A stretch of DNA of 64,000 nucleotides from Oceanidesulfovibrio marinus. Its GTDB lineage: Bacteria; Desulfobacterota; Desulfovibrionia; Desulfovibrionales; Desulfovibrionaceae. The stretch is taken from contig NZ_CP039543.1 of the NCBI RefSeq assembly GCF_013085545.1, positions 3,627,322 through 3,691,321 of the forward strand. The letters run 5' to 3'. This document shows, piece by piece, positions 41,810-51,273 of this stretch. The translations under genes were made by a program, and so were the position numbers. Each line of letters starts with the position of its first letter. Positions within the stretch are counted from its first letter, which is position 1. The notes below the pieces were generated by a model. It saw only the letters and a list, made by a program, of their open reading frames with translations. It was not told where the DNA came from and did not search any database.

Positions 41810-42616
41810 TCAGGAATCGATCTCGGAGCGCAGCAGCCCGAAGAACTCGTCGCGGGCGTGGGTTTCCAGCCAGGGGTAGTGGCCGCAGCGGGGCAGCAGG
41901 TGGAAGCGGAAGTCGGGCAGGATGCGCGTCAAAGGCTCCTCGATGCCGGCAATCGGATGGGGATCGTACTCGCCGTGGATGGCAATCACCGGACAGCGGA
42001 TGGCGCGGCCCATGTCGAGCAGCTTTCCGCTCCGGCGCAGCCCGCGCATTTCGGCCCAGACGGCGGTGTGCAGATCGTATTGACAGGCCAGGGTTCCTTC
42101 GCGCTGACTGTCCAGAATGTTGGACTCGAAGGTGTCGGTTTCGATGAAGTACGGCGCGGCTCGGGCCATCAGATTGTCGCGTTCGGACGCTGTTCCGGCG
42201 GCGTCCATGGCGTGGAAGATGGTGTCGAGTTCGGCGCGTTGTTCCGGGGTGAGACGCTGCATCCGCGTTTCCATGATGGTGCCGGCCAGGGCGTCGTCGA
42301 ACAGGCCGCTGCCCACGAGGATGAGCTTCTTCACATGGGCCGGGTGCCGCGCGGCCAGGCACCACGCGAGCATGGCGCCCCAGGAGTGCCCCACCAGAAC
42401 CGCCGGCAACGTGGCGTGCTGCTCCAGAATTCCGCGCAGCTCCTCCACCTGGCCGTCCGGGCCGAGCAGGCTCGATTTGGACTGCATGGGCTCGGCCACG
42501 CCGTATGTGGCGGAGAGCTCGCGTGCCAACAGATAGGCGCTGCCGGGCGCGCCGGGTCCGCCGTGGATAACGGCCACGGTGTAGGGCGGTTTACCATGCA
42601 GGCGGCAGGGGATCAT
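41810..42616 (-). CDS. Alpha/beta hydrolase (proline-iminopeptidase-like)
   Basis: 268 residues. The oxyanion motif HGGPGAPG (about 18-25) and nucleophile S78 in VGHSWGAM; D in GEYDPH and H in PRCGHYPWLE complete a triad. HGGPG is typical of prolyl aminopeptidases and related hydrolases, but the lid is short and substrate specificity cannot be told. Single gene. Confidence 0.85.
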   Translation of the reverse strand: MIPCRLHGKPPYTVAVIHGGPGAPGSAYLLARELSATYGVAEPMQSKSSLLGPDGQVEELRGILEQHATLPAVLVGHSWGAMLAWCLAARHPAHVKKLILVGSGLFDDALAGTIMETRMQRLTPEQRAELDTIFHAMDAAGTASERDNLMARAAPYFIETDTFESNILDSQREGTLACQYDLHTAVWAEMRGLRRSGKLLDMGRAIRCPVIAIHGEYDPHPIAGIEEPLTRILPDFRFHLLPRCGHYPWLETHARDEFFGLLRSEIDS

Positions 42617-42685
42617 GAAAAAGAGAGTACGCCGCGCAGGCGCGGGTGTGAAGACGCGTGGTGTGCCTGATGGACGGCCCGGCGT

Positions 42686-43945
42686 CTATAGCAAGGTGTC
42701 TTCGAACTTCTGCCGGCGGTCCATCAGGGCGTTGCGCTGGAACACGCGCAGGCCGAAGAAGGGCAGCGCGGCCAGCAGGTGGTCGAAGATGTCGGACTGG
42801 ATGCCCTCATACTCGACCCAGTTTGTGGTCCGGGTGAAGCAGTAGACCTCCAGGGGCAGGCCGGTGTCGCCTTCGGGCTCCAGCTGCCGCACCATGAGCG
42901 TCATCCGTTCGGTGTCGATGTCCGATCGCTCGGTGAGGTAGCTGCGCACGTAGGCGCGGAAGATGCCGAGGTTGGTCTGGCGCCGGCCATTGAGCGGGTG
43001 CTCGTCCGGGGGGATGTTGGCGCGGCGGTTGGCCTCCTCTATTTCCAGCTCCTTGTCCATGATGTAGTGCGTCAGCGTGCGGATCTCGGTCCAGCGCTCG
43101 ATCTCCTCGTGCGTGGCAAAGCGGATGCTGGACATGTCGATGAGCATGGCGCGCTTGATGCGCCGGCCGCCGCACTCCTGCATGCCGCGCCAGTTGATGA
43201 AGGAGTTGTCCAGGAACTTGTGCGTGGGGACGGCGGTGATGGTCTTGTCGAAGTTCTGGACCTTTACCGTGTGTAGGGCGATATCCACCACATCGCCGTT
43301 GGCGCCGAAGGAGTCCATCTGTATCCAGTCGCCCTTGCGCAGCAGGTCGTTGGAGGCGATGGACACGCTGGCCACAAAGGAGAGGATGGTTTCGCGGAAG
43401 ATGAGCAGCAGGATGGCCGAAAGCGCGCCGAGTCCGGAGAGGAGCGCCCAGGGCGAGGTCTCCACGATCAGGGAGAAGATGACGATGCCGGCCACGATGT
43501 AAATGGACATCTTGACCAGCTGCGCATAGCCCTTGAGCGGCCTCCGGCGGGAGATGGCGCTTTCTTCGTAGATCTGGATGGAGGTGTCGATGAGCTTGCT
43601 GATGAGGGACACGACCTCCACGAGCATCCAGATGTAGACAGCCTTGCGGAAAGCGGTCTGGCCGTATGGCAGCAGTACGGAGCCGTACAGCAGGATGATG
43701 GCCGGCAGGAGCATGGCCATGTCGCGCACGGCGCCGCGCTGGATAAAGTAGTCGTCCCAGCGGTTTCGCGTCTTGCAGGAGAGAGAGGTAATGATCCGTT
43801 CGAGGATGGGCCTGCCGATGGCGTAGGCGAGCAATGCCACCAGAATGACGCCGACGTAGAGGGCAATGACCTGGTAGGACTCGCCGACGGGCAGGGAGTC
43901 CTTGAGGGCCAGGAGCCAGGCAGGGATGTGCTCTTCTGCTGCCAT
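42686..43945 (-). CDS. MscS-family mechanosensitive channel (YbdG-like)
   Basis: 419 residues with about five hydrophobic helices in the first 190 (the last one SGLGALSAILLLIFRETILSFVASVSIASNDLLRKGDWIQM being the pore helix and the start of the MscS beta-domain), followed by VVDIALHTVKVQNFDKTITAVPTHKFLDNSFINWRGMQECGGRRIKRAM and a C-terminal domain as in YbdG/MscM. Releases solutes on hypo-osmotic shock. Single gene. Confidence 0.9.
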   Translation of the reverse strand: MAAEEHIPAWLLALKDSLPVGESYQVIALYVGVILVALLAYAIGRPILERIITSLSCKTRNRWDDYFIQRGAVRDMAMLLPAIILLYGSVLLPYGQTAFRKAVYIWMLVEVVSLISKLIDTSIQIYEESAISRRRPLKGYAQLVKMSIYIVAGIVIFSLIVETSPWALLSGLGALSAILLLIFRETILSFVASVSIASNDLLRKGDWIQMDSFGANGDVVDIALHTVKVQNFDKTITAVPTHKFLDNSFINWRGMQECGGRRIKRAMLIDMSSIRFATHEEIERWTEIRTLTHYIMDKELEIEEANRRANIPPDEHPLNGRRQTNLGIFRAYVRSYLTERSDIDTERMTLMVRQLEPEGDTGLPLEVYCFTRTTNWVEYEGIQSDIFDHLLAALPFFGLRVFQRNALMDRRQKFEDTLL

Positions 43946-43964
43946 GCCGATACGGATACTTATT

Positions 43965-43992
43965 CGCGAGAGCCCCGTTCGGAGCCCTCGCG
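43965..43992 (-). terminator. Possible terminator of the RND operon
   Basis: CGCGAG (43965-43970) with CTCGCG (43987-43992), extended by an inner GCCCC/GGAG pairing; it lies 8 bp after the pump gene stop, but the T tail is poor. Confidence 0.4.
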
Positions 43993-43999
43993 TTATTCG

Positions 44000-46900
44000 T
44001 TACGCGCCGGAGGGTTCGTCCTCAGGTGTGTCAGATGGTGCTTGGGGTGATGCATCAGAAGATGCTTCCGGTGTTGCAGGCGGAGTTCCGGCGTCTGCGC
44101 CCGCGTCCTTTCCGTTCTTCTTGCCCTTCTTGTCCCTGTTGCCGCGCAGCCACTCTATGGACGTGTAGAGCGTGGGGATGAAGAAGGTCCCCAGCACCGT
44201 GGCGAAGAGCATGCCGGCGAAGACCGACGTGCCCAGGGAGTGGCGGCTGGCCGCGCCGGCGCCGCTGGCCAGAACCAGGGGCAGCACGCCCAGGATGAAG
44301 GCGAAGGAGGTCATCAGGATAGGCCGGAAGCGCAGGTGCGCGGCGTCCACCGCGGCCTCACGCACGGTGAGGCCCTGGGAGCGGCGCATCATGGCGAACT
44401 CCACGATGAGGATGGCGTTCTTGGCCGCCAGGCCGATGAGCATGACCAGGCCGATCTGGGCGTAGACGTTGTTGTCCAGACCGCGCAGCAGCTGGCCGAA
44501 CATGGCGCCGAAGATGGCCACGGGCACGCAGAGAATGACCGCCCAGGGCACGAGCCATGACTCGTAGAGCGCGCTGAGGAAGAGCACGACCATGAGCACG
44601 GCCAGGCCAAAGGCGACCACGGCCTGCCCGCCCTGCTGGATCTCCTGGAAGGAGAGGCCGGACCAGGCAAAGGAGTATCCCTGGGGCAGGTTCTCGGCGG
44701 CCACTTCCTTGAGCGCGTCGAGGGCCTGACCGGAGCTGTAGCCCGGGGCCGACGCGCCGTTGATCTCCACTGTCTGATAGAGGTTGAAGTGCTGCACGTA
44801 CTCTGGTCCGGTAATGGACTGGGGATGGGTCAGGGTGGACAGCGGGATCATGGAGCCGTCCTGGGCGCGCACGTAGAAGCTGCCGACCTGGTCCACCTGG
44901 CGACGGAACTCAGGCTTGGCCTGGAGCATGACCCGGTATGTGCGCCCGAAGCGGTTGAAGTCGTTGACATAGTATCCGCCCAGGAAGGTTTGCAGGGCCG
45001 AGAAGATATCCTGCACGGGCACGCCCAGGGTCTTGGCCTTTTCGCGGTCCACATCCACTTTGATCTGGGGGACGTGGGCGTTGAAGGAGGTGAAGATGAC
45101 GCCGATCTCCGGGCGCTGCATCGCGGCCTGCATGAACTTCTGCGACGTCTCGGCCAGCTTGCCGATGCCCTGGCCGGTCCTGTCCTGCAGCTCGAAGGTA
45201 AAGCCGCCTGCGTTGCCCATGCCGCGGATGGGCGGCGGGTTGAACACGGAAATGACGGCGTCGTTGTAGTTGCTGAACATGGCGCGCGTCTTCTGCATCA
45301 GCGCGTTGATGGACAGCTCGGGACTCTGGCGCTCGCCCCAGGGTTTGAGCACGACGAACATGCTGGAGGAGTACGAGCTGGAGGAGCCGTTGAGCAGGTT
45401 CAGGCCGCCGAGGGCGATGAGGTACTCCACGCCGTCGAGCTCTTTCATCTTGTCCTCGATGTGGCGCATGACCTCGTCGTTGCGCTGGAGAGAGGACGCT
45501 GGCGGAAGCTGGATGGTGGCCATGAAGTAGCCCTGGTCCTCATCCGGCACGAATCCCGTGGGCAGCTTTTCGATGAGCCCCAGGCAGCCGAAGATGAGCA
45601 CGCCAAGCACGGCCAGGGTGAGCAGGGCCATGCGCATGGCGCCGCGAACGCCGGCCAGATAACCGCGGGTAACCCACTCGAAGATGGCGTTGAACTTGTC
45701 GAAGAACCAGCCCAGTGGTCCGCGGGCCTTGTACTTGGGCTTGAGCAGCAGGGAGCACAGGGCCGGCGAGAGCGTCAGCGCGTTGAGCGTGGAGATGGCC
45801 ACGGACACGGCCAGGGTGAGGGCGAACTGCTGGTAGAGCCGGCCGGTGATGCCGCCCATGAAGGCCACGGGCACGAACACGGCGATGAGCACCAGGCTGG
45901 TGCCGATGATGGCGCCGGACACCTCGTCCATGGCCTTGATGGTCGCTTCTTTGGGCGATAACCCTTCCTCGTCCATGATGCGCTGCACCGCCTCCACCAC
46001 CACGATGGCGTCATCAACCACCAGGCCGATGGCGAGCACGATGCCGAAGAGTGAAAGCGTGTTGATGGAGAAGTCCAGGAGCGTGAAGAAGAGGAACGTG
46101 CCCACCAGGGAGACCGGCACCGTGACCATGGGAATGAGGGTGGCGCGCCAGTTCTGCAGGAACACGAAGACCACGAGCAGCACGAGGAACAGCGCCTCGT
46201 ACAGGGTCTGCATAACCTCCTGGATGGAGGCGTTGACGAACAGGGTGGTGTCGTACGGCACGGAGTAGGACACGCCGGAGGGGAACTGCACGGCGAGCTG
46301 CTCCATGGTGGCCCGTACTTCCTTGACCGTCTCCAGGGCGTTGGCGCCGGGAAGCTGGTAAATGAGGATGGAGCAGGTGTCCTGGCCGTTGAGCCGGCTG
46401 AAGTTGTTGTAGGACAGGGAGCCGAGCTCGACCGAGCCCACGTCCTTGATGCGGACCATGGAGCCGTCCGGGTTGGAGCGCAGCACGATGTTCAGGAACT
46501 CGTCGGCGTTGCTGAGGCGGCCCTTGACCTGGACGGCGTACTGGAAGACCTGGCCCTCCGGCACCGGCGGCATGCCTATCTGGCCGGCCGGGGCCTGGAC
46601 GTTCTGCTCGTTGATGGCGTTGGCGATATCGCTCACGGTCAGGCCCAGGTCTGCCATCTTGCCCGGGTCCAGCCAGATGCGCATGGAGTAGTCACCCGCG
46701 CCGAACACCTGCACGTTGCCCACGCCCTTGATGCGCGCCAGGGCGTCGGCGATATTGATGCTGGCGTAGTTGGTGAGGAAGAGGCTGTCGTACTCACCGC
46801 CGGGCGAGGTGAGCGAGACCACGGCAAGGATGTCCGGCGATTGCTTGAGCACGGTGACGCCGGAGCGGGTGACGTCTTCCGGCAGCTGCGGGTTGGCCAG

Positions 46901-47236
46901 GGAAAGCCGGTTCTGTACATCGACCGTGGCCAGGTCCAGATCGCGGCCGATATCGAAGGTCACGCTCAGGCTCATGGAGCCGTCGTTGGCGCTGATGGAG
47001 GACATGTAGAGCATGTCCTCGGCGCCGTTGATCTGCTGCTCGATGGGGGTCGCCACGGTGTCGGCCACGACTTCTGCGTTGGCGCCGGTGTAGGTGGCCG
47101 AGACGGAAACTGTGGGCGGCGATATCTCGGGATACTGCGCGATCGGCAGATTCAGGATGGAAATAACGCCGACGAGCGTGATGACGATGGACACCACAGC
47201 CGCGAAGATGGGTCTGTGGATGAAAAAGCGGATCAT
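44000..47236 (-). CDS. RND multidrug efflux pump, inner-membrane subunit (AcrB/MexB type)
   Basis: 1078 residues. MIRFFIHRPIFAAVVSIVITLVGVISILNLPIAQYPEISPPTVSVSATYTGANAEVV is the standard HAE1 start. Twelve helices, two large periplasmic loops, and the proton-relay region GIVLAIGLVVDDAIVVVEAVQRIMDE with its Asp pair are present. It ends in a charged, Ala/Pro-rich tail after the last helix (about 1040-1078). Exports hydrophobic compounds by proton exchange. Its adaptor gene lies 24 bp upstream. No TolC-type outer-membrane gene is in the window, so it must use one encoded elsewhere. Confidence 0.95.
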   Translation of the reverse strand: MIRFFIHRPIFAAVVSIVITLVGVISILNLPIAQYPEISPPTVSVSATYTGANAEVVADTVATPIEQQINGAEDMLYMSSISANDGSMSLSVTFDIGRDLDLATVDVQNRLSLANPQLPEDVTRSGVTVLKQSPDILAVVSLTSPGGEYDSLFLTNYASINIADALARIKGVGNVQVFGAGDYSMRIWLDPGKMADLGLTVSDIANAINEQNVQAPAGQIGMPPVPEGQVFQYAVQVKGRLSNADEFLNIVLRSNPDGSMVRIKDVGSVELGSLSYNNFSRLNGQDTCSILIYQLPGANALETVKEVRATMEQLAVQFPSGVSYSVPYDTTLFVNASIQEVMQTLYEALFLVLLVVFVFLQNWRATLIPMVTVPVSLVGTFLFFTLLDFSINTLSLFGIVLAIGLVVDDAIVVVEAVQRIMDEEGLSPKEATIKAMDEVSGAIIGTSLVLIAVFVPVAFMGGITGRLYQQFALTLAVSVAISTLNALTLSPALCSLLLKPKYKARGPLGWFFDKFNAIFEWVTRGYLAGVRGAMRMALLTLAVLGVLIFGCLGLIEKLPTGFVPDEDQGYFMATIQLPPASSLQRNDEVMRHIEDKMKELDGVEYLIALGGLNLLNGSSSSYSSSMFVVLKPWGERQSPELSINALMQKTRAMFSNYNDAVISVFNPPPIRGMGNAGGFTFELQDRTGQGIGKLAETSQKFMQAAMQRPEIGVIFTSFNAHVPQIKVDVDREKAKTLGVPVQDIFSALQTFLGGYYVNDFNRFGRTYRVMLQAKPEFRRQVDQVGSFYVRAQDGSMIPLSTLTHPQSITGPEYVQHFNLYQTVEINGASAPGYSSGQALDALKEVAAENLPQGYSFAWSGLSFQEIQQGGQAVVAFGLAVLMVVLFLSALYESWLVPWAVILCVPVAIFGAMFGQLLRGLDNNVYAQIGLVMLIGLAAKNAILIVEFAMMRRSQGLTVREAAVDAAHLRFRPILMTSFAFILGVLPLVLASGAGAASRHSLGTSVFAGMLFATVLGTFFIPTLYTSIEWLRGNRDKKGKKNGKDAGADAGTPPATPEASSDASPQAPSDTPEDEPSGA

Positions 47237-47260
47237 GGGTTCCCCTCCAGGAACGGCGCG

Positions 47261-48517
47261 TTATTCCGTCGCGTTGGATGCAGTGGCGTTGCCCGCTTCG
47301 GATGCGGTTGCCGACTGAACCGGGGCCGCCGTGGCATTGGCGTCGGTGACTTCCTGAATGGGCTCGATCTGCGGGCTCACGGTCATGCCTGGACGGAACT
47401 TCTGCAACCCTTCCACAAGAATGACGTCGCCGGCCTCAAGGCCGTCCTCCACCGTATAGAACTGGCCAACCTGGTTGCCGAGACGGATGCTCTTGGACAC
47501 CAGGGTCCCGTTGTCCTGGGCCATGAGCACCTGCTTGATGCCCTGGACATCGTACACGGAGCGTTGGGGCACCAGCAGAGACTTGTCCTTGCGGCTCACC
47601 GTCACCCGCACCCGGCCGAAGAGGCCCGGCCGCAGGATGCCGTTGGGGTTGGGGAACACGGTGCGCACGCCCAGAGTGCCGGTCTGCTTGTTGATGGTGG
47701 GGTCTACGTAGTCAACGGTGCCGTTGTGCGCATACACATCGCCGTCGGAAAGGACGAGCTGGAAGGAGGGTGTGAACGAGCTCTTCTCCTGATGATCCTT
47801 GACGAAAGTCAGGTACTCCTGCTCGCTGATGGAGAAGTTTACGTACATGGGGTCGATGGAGGTGATCTCGGCCAGCAGGGTGTTCTCGCCCTGGCCCACC
47901 AGGCTGCCCACCTCCACCTTGGCCTTGCTGATGCGGCCTGCGAGAGGCGCTGTGACCTTGGTGTAGCCCAGGTTCAGCTGCGCTTGTTTCACGGCGGCCT
48001 TGTCGCTCTCCACCATGGCCTCGTACTCCTTGGCCTGGGTTTCGCGCGTGTCATACTCGGACTGGCTCACGGCCCCTTGGTCCACCAGCTCCTTGAAGCG
48101 CTGCTGGTCTTTGCGCGCCTTGATCATGGACGCCTCGTCCCGGGCCAGGTTCGCCTTGGCCTCGTTGAGCGTCTGCTCGTACTGGCTGGGGTCGATGGTG
48201 AAGAGGAGGTCGCCCGCGCTGACCACGGAGCCCTCCTCGTAGTGCCGTTCCTCCAGGAACCCAGCGACTCGCGCACGGACCTCGACCTTCTCTTTGGCCT
48301 GGGTCTCCGCCACGTACTCCATGGTGATGGGCACGTCTGCGGACTGGACCTTGACGGCCTTCACCTCCGGTGGAGGCGCCGCCTGGGCGGCGGGTTTTGC
48401 GGCGTCCTTCTTGGCCGTGGACTCGGGGGCGTCGCCGCCGCACGAGGCAAGGACAAGGAAGAAGCAAAGAGAAGCGAGAGGGACAAGACGGTGCAGCTTG
48501 GATGCAGTAAAGCGCAT
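47261..48517 (-). CDS. RND efflux periplasmic adaptor lipoprotein (AcrA/MexA type)
   Basis: 418 residues. Lipoprotein signal with lipobox LASC (LVPLASLCFFLVLASCGG), then a barrel-sandwich half (VKVQSADVPITMEYVAETQAKEKVEVRARVAGFLEERHYEEGSVVSAGDLLFTID), a coiled-coil hairpin (about 105-165), and VTAPLAGRISKAKVEVGSLV. It links the pump to an outer-membrane channel. Start ATG 48517 is chosen because GGAG lies six bases upstream; two further ATG triplets precede it. First gene of the operon. No regulator is adjacent. Confidence 0.93.
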   Translation of the reverse strand: MRFTASKLHRLVPLASLCFFLVLASCGGDAPESTAKKDAAKPAAQAAPPPEVKAVKVQSADVPITMEYVAETQAKEKVEVRARVAGFLEERHYEEGSVVSAGDLLFTIDPSQYEQTLNEAKANLARDEASMIKARKDQQRFKELVDQGAVSQSEYDTRETQAKEYEAMVESDKAAVKQAQLNLGYTKVTAPLAGRISKAKVEVGSLVGQGENTLLAEITSIDPMYVNFSISEQEYLTFVKDHQEKSSFTPSFQLVLSDGDVYAHNGTVDYVDPTINKQTGTLGVRTVFPNPNGILRPGLFGRVRVTVSRKDKSLLVPQRSVYDVQGIKQVLMAQDNGTLVSKSIRLGNQVGQFYTVEDGLEAGDVILVEGLQKFRPGMTVSPQIEPIQEVTDANATAAPVQSATASEAGNATASNATE

Positions 48518-48623
48518 CATCATCTCCGGGTTGAGTGTTCACGGATGAGACGCACGAATTCACAACGAGCCTAACACTTAGCTGGAGCCGGGATACATGG
48601 CAAGCCGCAGGCGACCGGTAAAG

Positions 48624-49691
48624 CTAGGTAATGGCCGAAATTGTCGGCTCCAGGCCCCGTTTCCGGGCCATGTCCTCCAGCGTGGCGATGACGCCCGGGT
48701 CCACTGGCACGCCCTCGGCCCGGTTCCGCGCCGCGACACGGGCGGCGCGCTCTCCGGGGATCAGAATCTCCTCCACGCCTTCGCGTCGCCGGCTGCCCTT
48801 GATGCGGTCAATGAGCGCATCGGTGCGTTGGGTAAAGAGCTCCAGGTCCATGAAGGCGGAAATATCAAGGGCCTGGAAAAAGTGGCCCACGTCTTGCGGC
48901 CGCTCCGGCCCGGCGTACATGGAGGAAATGTCCGCGGAGAGGGATGAGCCGGAAAGCACGCCCGAGAAAAGCTCCACCAGCAGCGCCAGGGCGTAGCCCT
49001 TGTGCCCGGCCATGGTCAGCACCGTGCCCATCAGGGCGGCCTGGGCGTCGGTGGTGGGCTCGCCGTTCTTGTCCAGGGCCCAGCCCTCGGGAATGGGGTC
49101 GCCCCTCCGGTTGGCCGCTACGATGTTGCCGCGCGCAACCACCGAGGTCGCCATGTCGATGGCGATGTGCCAGCCCTTGCCCGTGGGGAAGGACGCGGCC
49201 AGGGGGTTGGTGCCGAACAGGGCCTCTGTTCCGCCCGCGGGCGCCATGGCAGGCTCGCAGTCGGTCGTGGCAAAGAGGATCATGCCCTGGTCGGCGGCGT
49301 GGTTGCAGTACTGCGCCATGGTGCCGCTATGCTGGGAGCCGCGCACCACCGCGGTGGCCGTACCGTTCTCGCGCGCCATGTCCAGCAGCGTCTCTACAGT
49401 CTTGAAGGACTGGACCTGGCCGATGCCGTTGGCGGCGTCCGCCAGGAGCACGCCCGGCCGGGGTCGTTCCAGAACGAGCTGCGCCGCGGGATCGACAAGG
49501 CCTTTGTCGATGCGCTGCAGATAGACGGGCAGGCGGGAGACGCCATGGGTGGACCTGCCGTGCAGGTCGGCATCCACCAGAGATGCAGCCAGGATGTCGG
49601 CATCTTGTGGGAGTACGGAGGAGGTCCGGGCCAGGCCGGCGCACAGCTCTCGCAGCGCGGCGGCGTCAAAACGCGGGTATTGATTGGGCAA
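48624..49691 (-). CDS. Ldh2/MdhB-type NAD(P)-dependent malate/lactate dehydrogenase
   Basis: 355 residues. Blocks LAASLVDADLHGRSTHGVSRLPVYLQRIDKG, AVVRGSQHSGTMAQYCNHAADQGMILFATTDCEPAMAPAGGTEALFGTNPLAASFPTG and MAGHKGYALALLVELFSGVLSG define the Ldh2 family (malate, sulfolactate, ureidoglycolate and related dehydrogenases); the catalytic H of STHG is present. Substrate not assignable. Start codon is TTG at 49691 with GGAG eight bases upstream; no in-frame ATG fits the family start better. Confidence 0.88.
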   Translation of the reverse strand: MPNQYPRFDAAALRELCAGLARTSSVLPQDADILAASLVDADLHGRSTHGVSRLPVYLQRIDKGLVDPAAQLVLERPRPGVLLADAANGIGQVQSFKTVETLLDMARENGTATAVVRGSQHSGTMAQYCNHAADQGMILFATTDCEPAMAPAGGTEALFGTNPLAASFPTGKGWHIAIDMATSVVARGNIVAANRRGDPIPEGWALDKNGEPTTDAQAALMGTVLTMAGHKGYALALLVELFSGVLSGSSLSADISSMYAGPERPQDVGHFFQALDISAFMDLELFTQRTDALIDRIKGSRRREGVEEILIPGERAARVAARNRAEGVPVDPGVIATLEDMARKRGLEPTISAIT

Positions 49692-49710
49692 ACGAGTTCT
49701 CCAAGCGTGT

Positions 49711-50154
49711 TCAGTGTGCTATGGGCAGCCCGGCGTTGCGCCAGGCGTAGAACCCGCCCTGCAGCAGCCAGACCTTGGCGAAACCCAGGGCGGCCATCTT
49801 TTCGAAGGTCTGGAAGCTACGACCCTGGGTAGCGCAGTAAATAACATACGGCTTGTCGCGATCCAGCGACGCAAGCCGCTTCCAAAAATCGTCCTTGTTG
49901 TAGTCGAGCAGCCTGGCGTCCGGTATGTGGCCCTGATCGAACTCCAGCGGCGTGCGCAGATCGAGGATCACTGTGTCGGGGACGGAGTCGATGATGCCTG
50001 CGGCCTCGGAGGGCGAGACCATGCGCAACGTCTGGCCAGGCGCCTCCTTGGGCGCGGACGGCGAAAAGGGCTTGATGTAAGCCACGAACGCCACAGCTGC
50101 GAGGGCGAAGACAAGAAGAAGAGCGCGATTTACAAGCGTAGCGGGTTGCATCAT
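49711..50154 (-). CDS. Membrane-anchored rhodanese-like protein
   Basis: 147 residues from ATG 50154 (or 50151). One N-terminal helix (ALLLVFALAAVAFVAYI) anchors a single rhodanese domain with active C107 in VIYCATQGRSF and the DLRTPLEFDQGHIPDA block. The CxxxGRS loop is a usual sulfurtransferase type. Starts 20 bp upstream of the Ldh2 gene's start on the same strand, so the pair may be co-transcribed. Faces the periplasm if the helix is a signal anchor. The substrate is unknown. Confidence 0.85.
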   Translation of the reverse strand: MMQPATLVNRALLLVFALAAVAFVAYIKPFSPSAPKEAPGQTLRMVSPSEAAGIIDSVPDTVILDLRTPLEFDQGHIPDARLLDYNKDDFWKRLASLDRDKPYVIYCATQGRSFQTFEKMAALGFAKVWLLQGGFYAWRNAGLPIAH

Positions 50155-50254
50155 CAATTCTGCCGGGCGGATTTGGTAAGCGCGGAAAATAAATCCGCGA
50201 AACAACGGTGTTAGGACGGATGCGGATAGATGGCAAGCAAGCCCAGCAGATAGA

Positions 50255-50276
50255 AGGGGGCGTCACGCCGCCCCCT
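50255..50276. terminator. Hairpin between rhodanese and CMD genes
   Basis: AGGGGGCG (50255-50262), loop TCACGC, CGCCCCCT (50269-50276). It lies about 37 bp after the stop of the CMD-family gene on the minus strand; the T tail is weak on both sides. Confidence 0.5.
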
Positions 50277-50312
50277 GTTCTGAATATCTATTTCAACGGC
50301 CAGGGCCGGCGC

Positions 50313-50843
50313 CTAGCCGCAGCTCTTGTTTCCGGCGAACGCCTTCCACAACATGGTGGAGGAGATGAACGAAGTGGCGTGGAAGGACATGTCGAAGATG
50401 TCCTCGTCAGTCCAGCCCAGATCGCGCAGCGCGTCCACATCCTTGGACGTGACGGACTCCGGGGCGGCGACCACCTGAAGCGCGAAAAGGAGCAGGGCTT
50501 TGCGTTCCGGATCGATCTCGGCGGACTCGGGGGTCTCGCGCAGGGTGGCCAGCTCTTCGTCGCTCATCATGGCCGCGGCCTGCAGGATCATGCCATTGAA
50601 ATCGTAACAGAACTGATGGCCGAGGCGGTGGGACAGGATGTAGCGCGTCATGGCCAGCAGCTCCATGTCCAGCCGCGGATGGTTCATATAGTAGCGCAGG
50701 AACTCCATCTGCCGGATCAGGATCTCGGGGCTGGCGGAGTGCAGCACCAGCGGATCGGGCACCGGAACGCCGGGAGGAAGCGCTGCGTATGCGTCGGCGA
50801 TCTTGCCTTCGGCCTCGTCCGGCGGGGTATGGTTCAAGAGCAT
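50313..50843 (-). CDS. Carboxymuconolactone-decarboxylase-fold (AhpD-like) protein
   Basis: 176 residues from ATG 50843 (AAGGAG six bases upstream). All-helical; PDPLVLHSASPEILIRQMEFLRYYMNHPRLDMELLAMTRYILSHRLGHQFCYDFNGMIL and DLGWTDEDIFDMSFHATSFISSTMLWKAF match uncharacterised CMD-superfamily proteins. The usual CxxC of AhpD is not present (only one Cys, in HQFCYDF), so thiol peroxidase activity is doubtful. Unknown function. Confidence 0.72.
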   Translation of the reverse strand: MLLNHTPPDEAEGKIADAYAALPPGVPVPDPLVLHSASPEILIRQMEFLRYYMNHPRLDMELLAMTRYILSHRLGHQFCYDFNGMILQAAAMMSDEELATLRETPESAEIDPERKALLLFALQVVAAPESVTSKDVDALRDLGWTDEDIFDMSFHATSFISSTMLWKAFAGNKSCG

Positions 50844-50937
50844 GGAGGTCTCCTTGTCGTGCGGCGGCTTGGGTTGAAGAGTTTTGTTCTGGTCTAGACG
50901 CCGCGCTCCGCAATGGCAAGGCGGGAGTGCGCCGGGA

Positions 50938-51273
50938 TTAAAGCAGGAACCGCCACAGCCACAACGCCACGAGGCCGGCGGCAATGGTCATGAACATGTG
51001 CCGAGTGCGCCAGGCCACCACGGCGGCCACCAGCCCGGCCGCGATCTTGCCGCTCTGCCAGGACACGGCCAGCGTGGCCAAGCCGCCGCCCGGCGTGAGA
51101 ATGGCCGGAGCCACCAGCGCGGCCAGCACGGCCGCCGGAATGGGCCGCAGCATGGTCATGAAGCGCGGCGACACCGTGCCCCGGATCAGCGCGAAAAAGG
51201 AAAAGCGCATCAGGAACGTGCCGGCGGACAGGATGGCCACCACGCCCCAGAAGGCTGCATCGTTAACGATCAT
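50938..51273 (-). CDS. azlD: AzlD-family branched-chain amino acid exporter small subunit
   Basis: 111 residues with four hydrophobic helices; AILSAGTFLMRFSFFALIRGTVSPRFMTMLRPIPAAVLAALVAPAIL is the AzlD hallmark. It pairs with AzlC, whose gene overlaps it by 4 bp, to export branched-chain amino acids. Confidence 0.92.
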   Translation of the reverse strand: MIVNDAAFWGVVAILSAGTFLMRFSFFALIRGTVSPRFMTMLRPIPAAVLAALVAPAILTPGGGLATLAVSWQSGKIAAGLVAAVVAWRTRHMFMTIAAGLVALWLWRFLL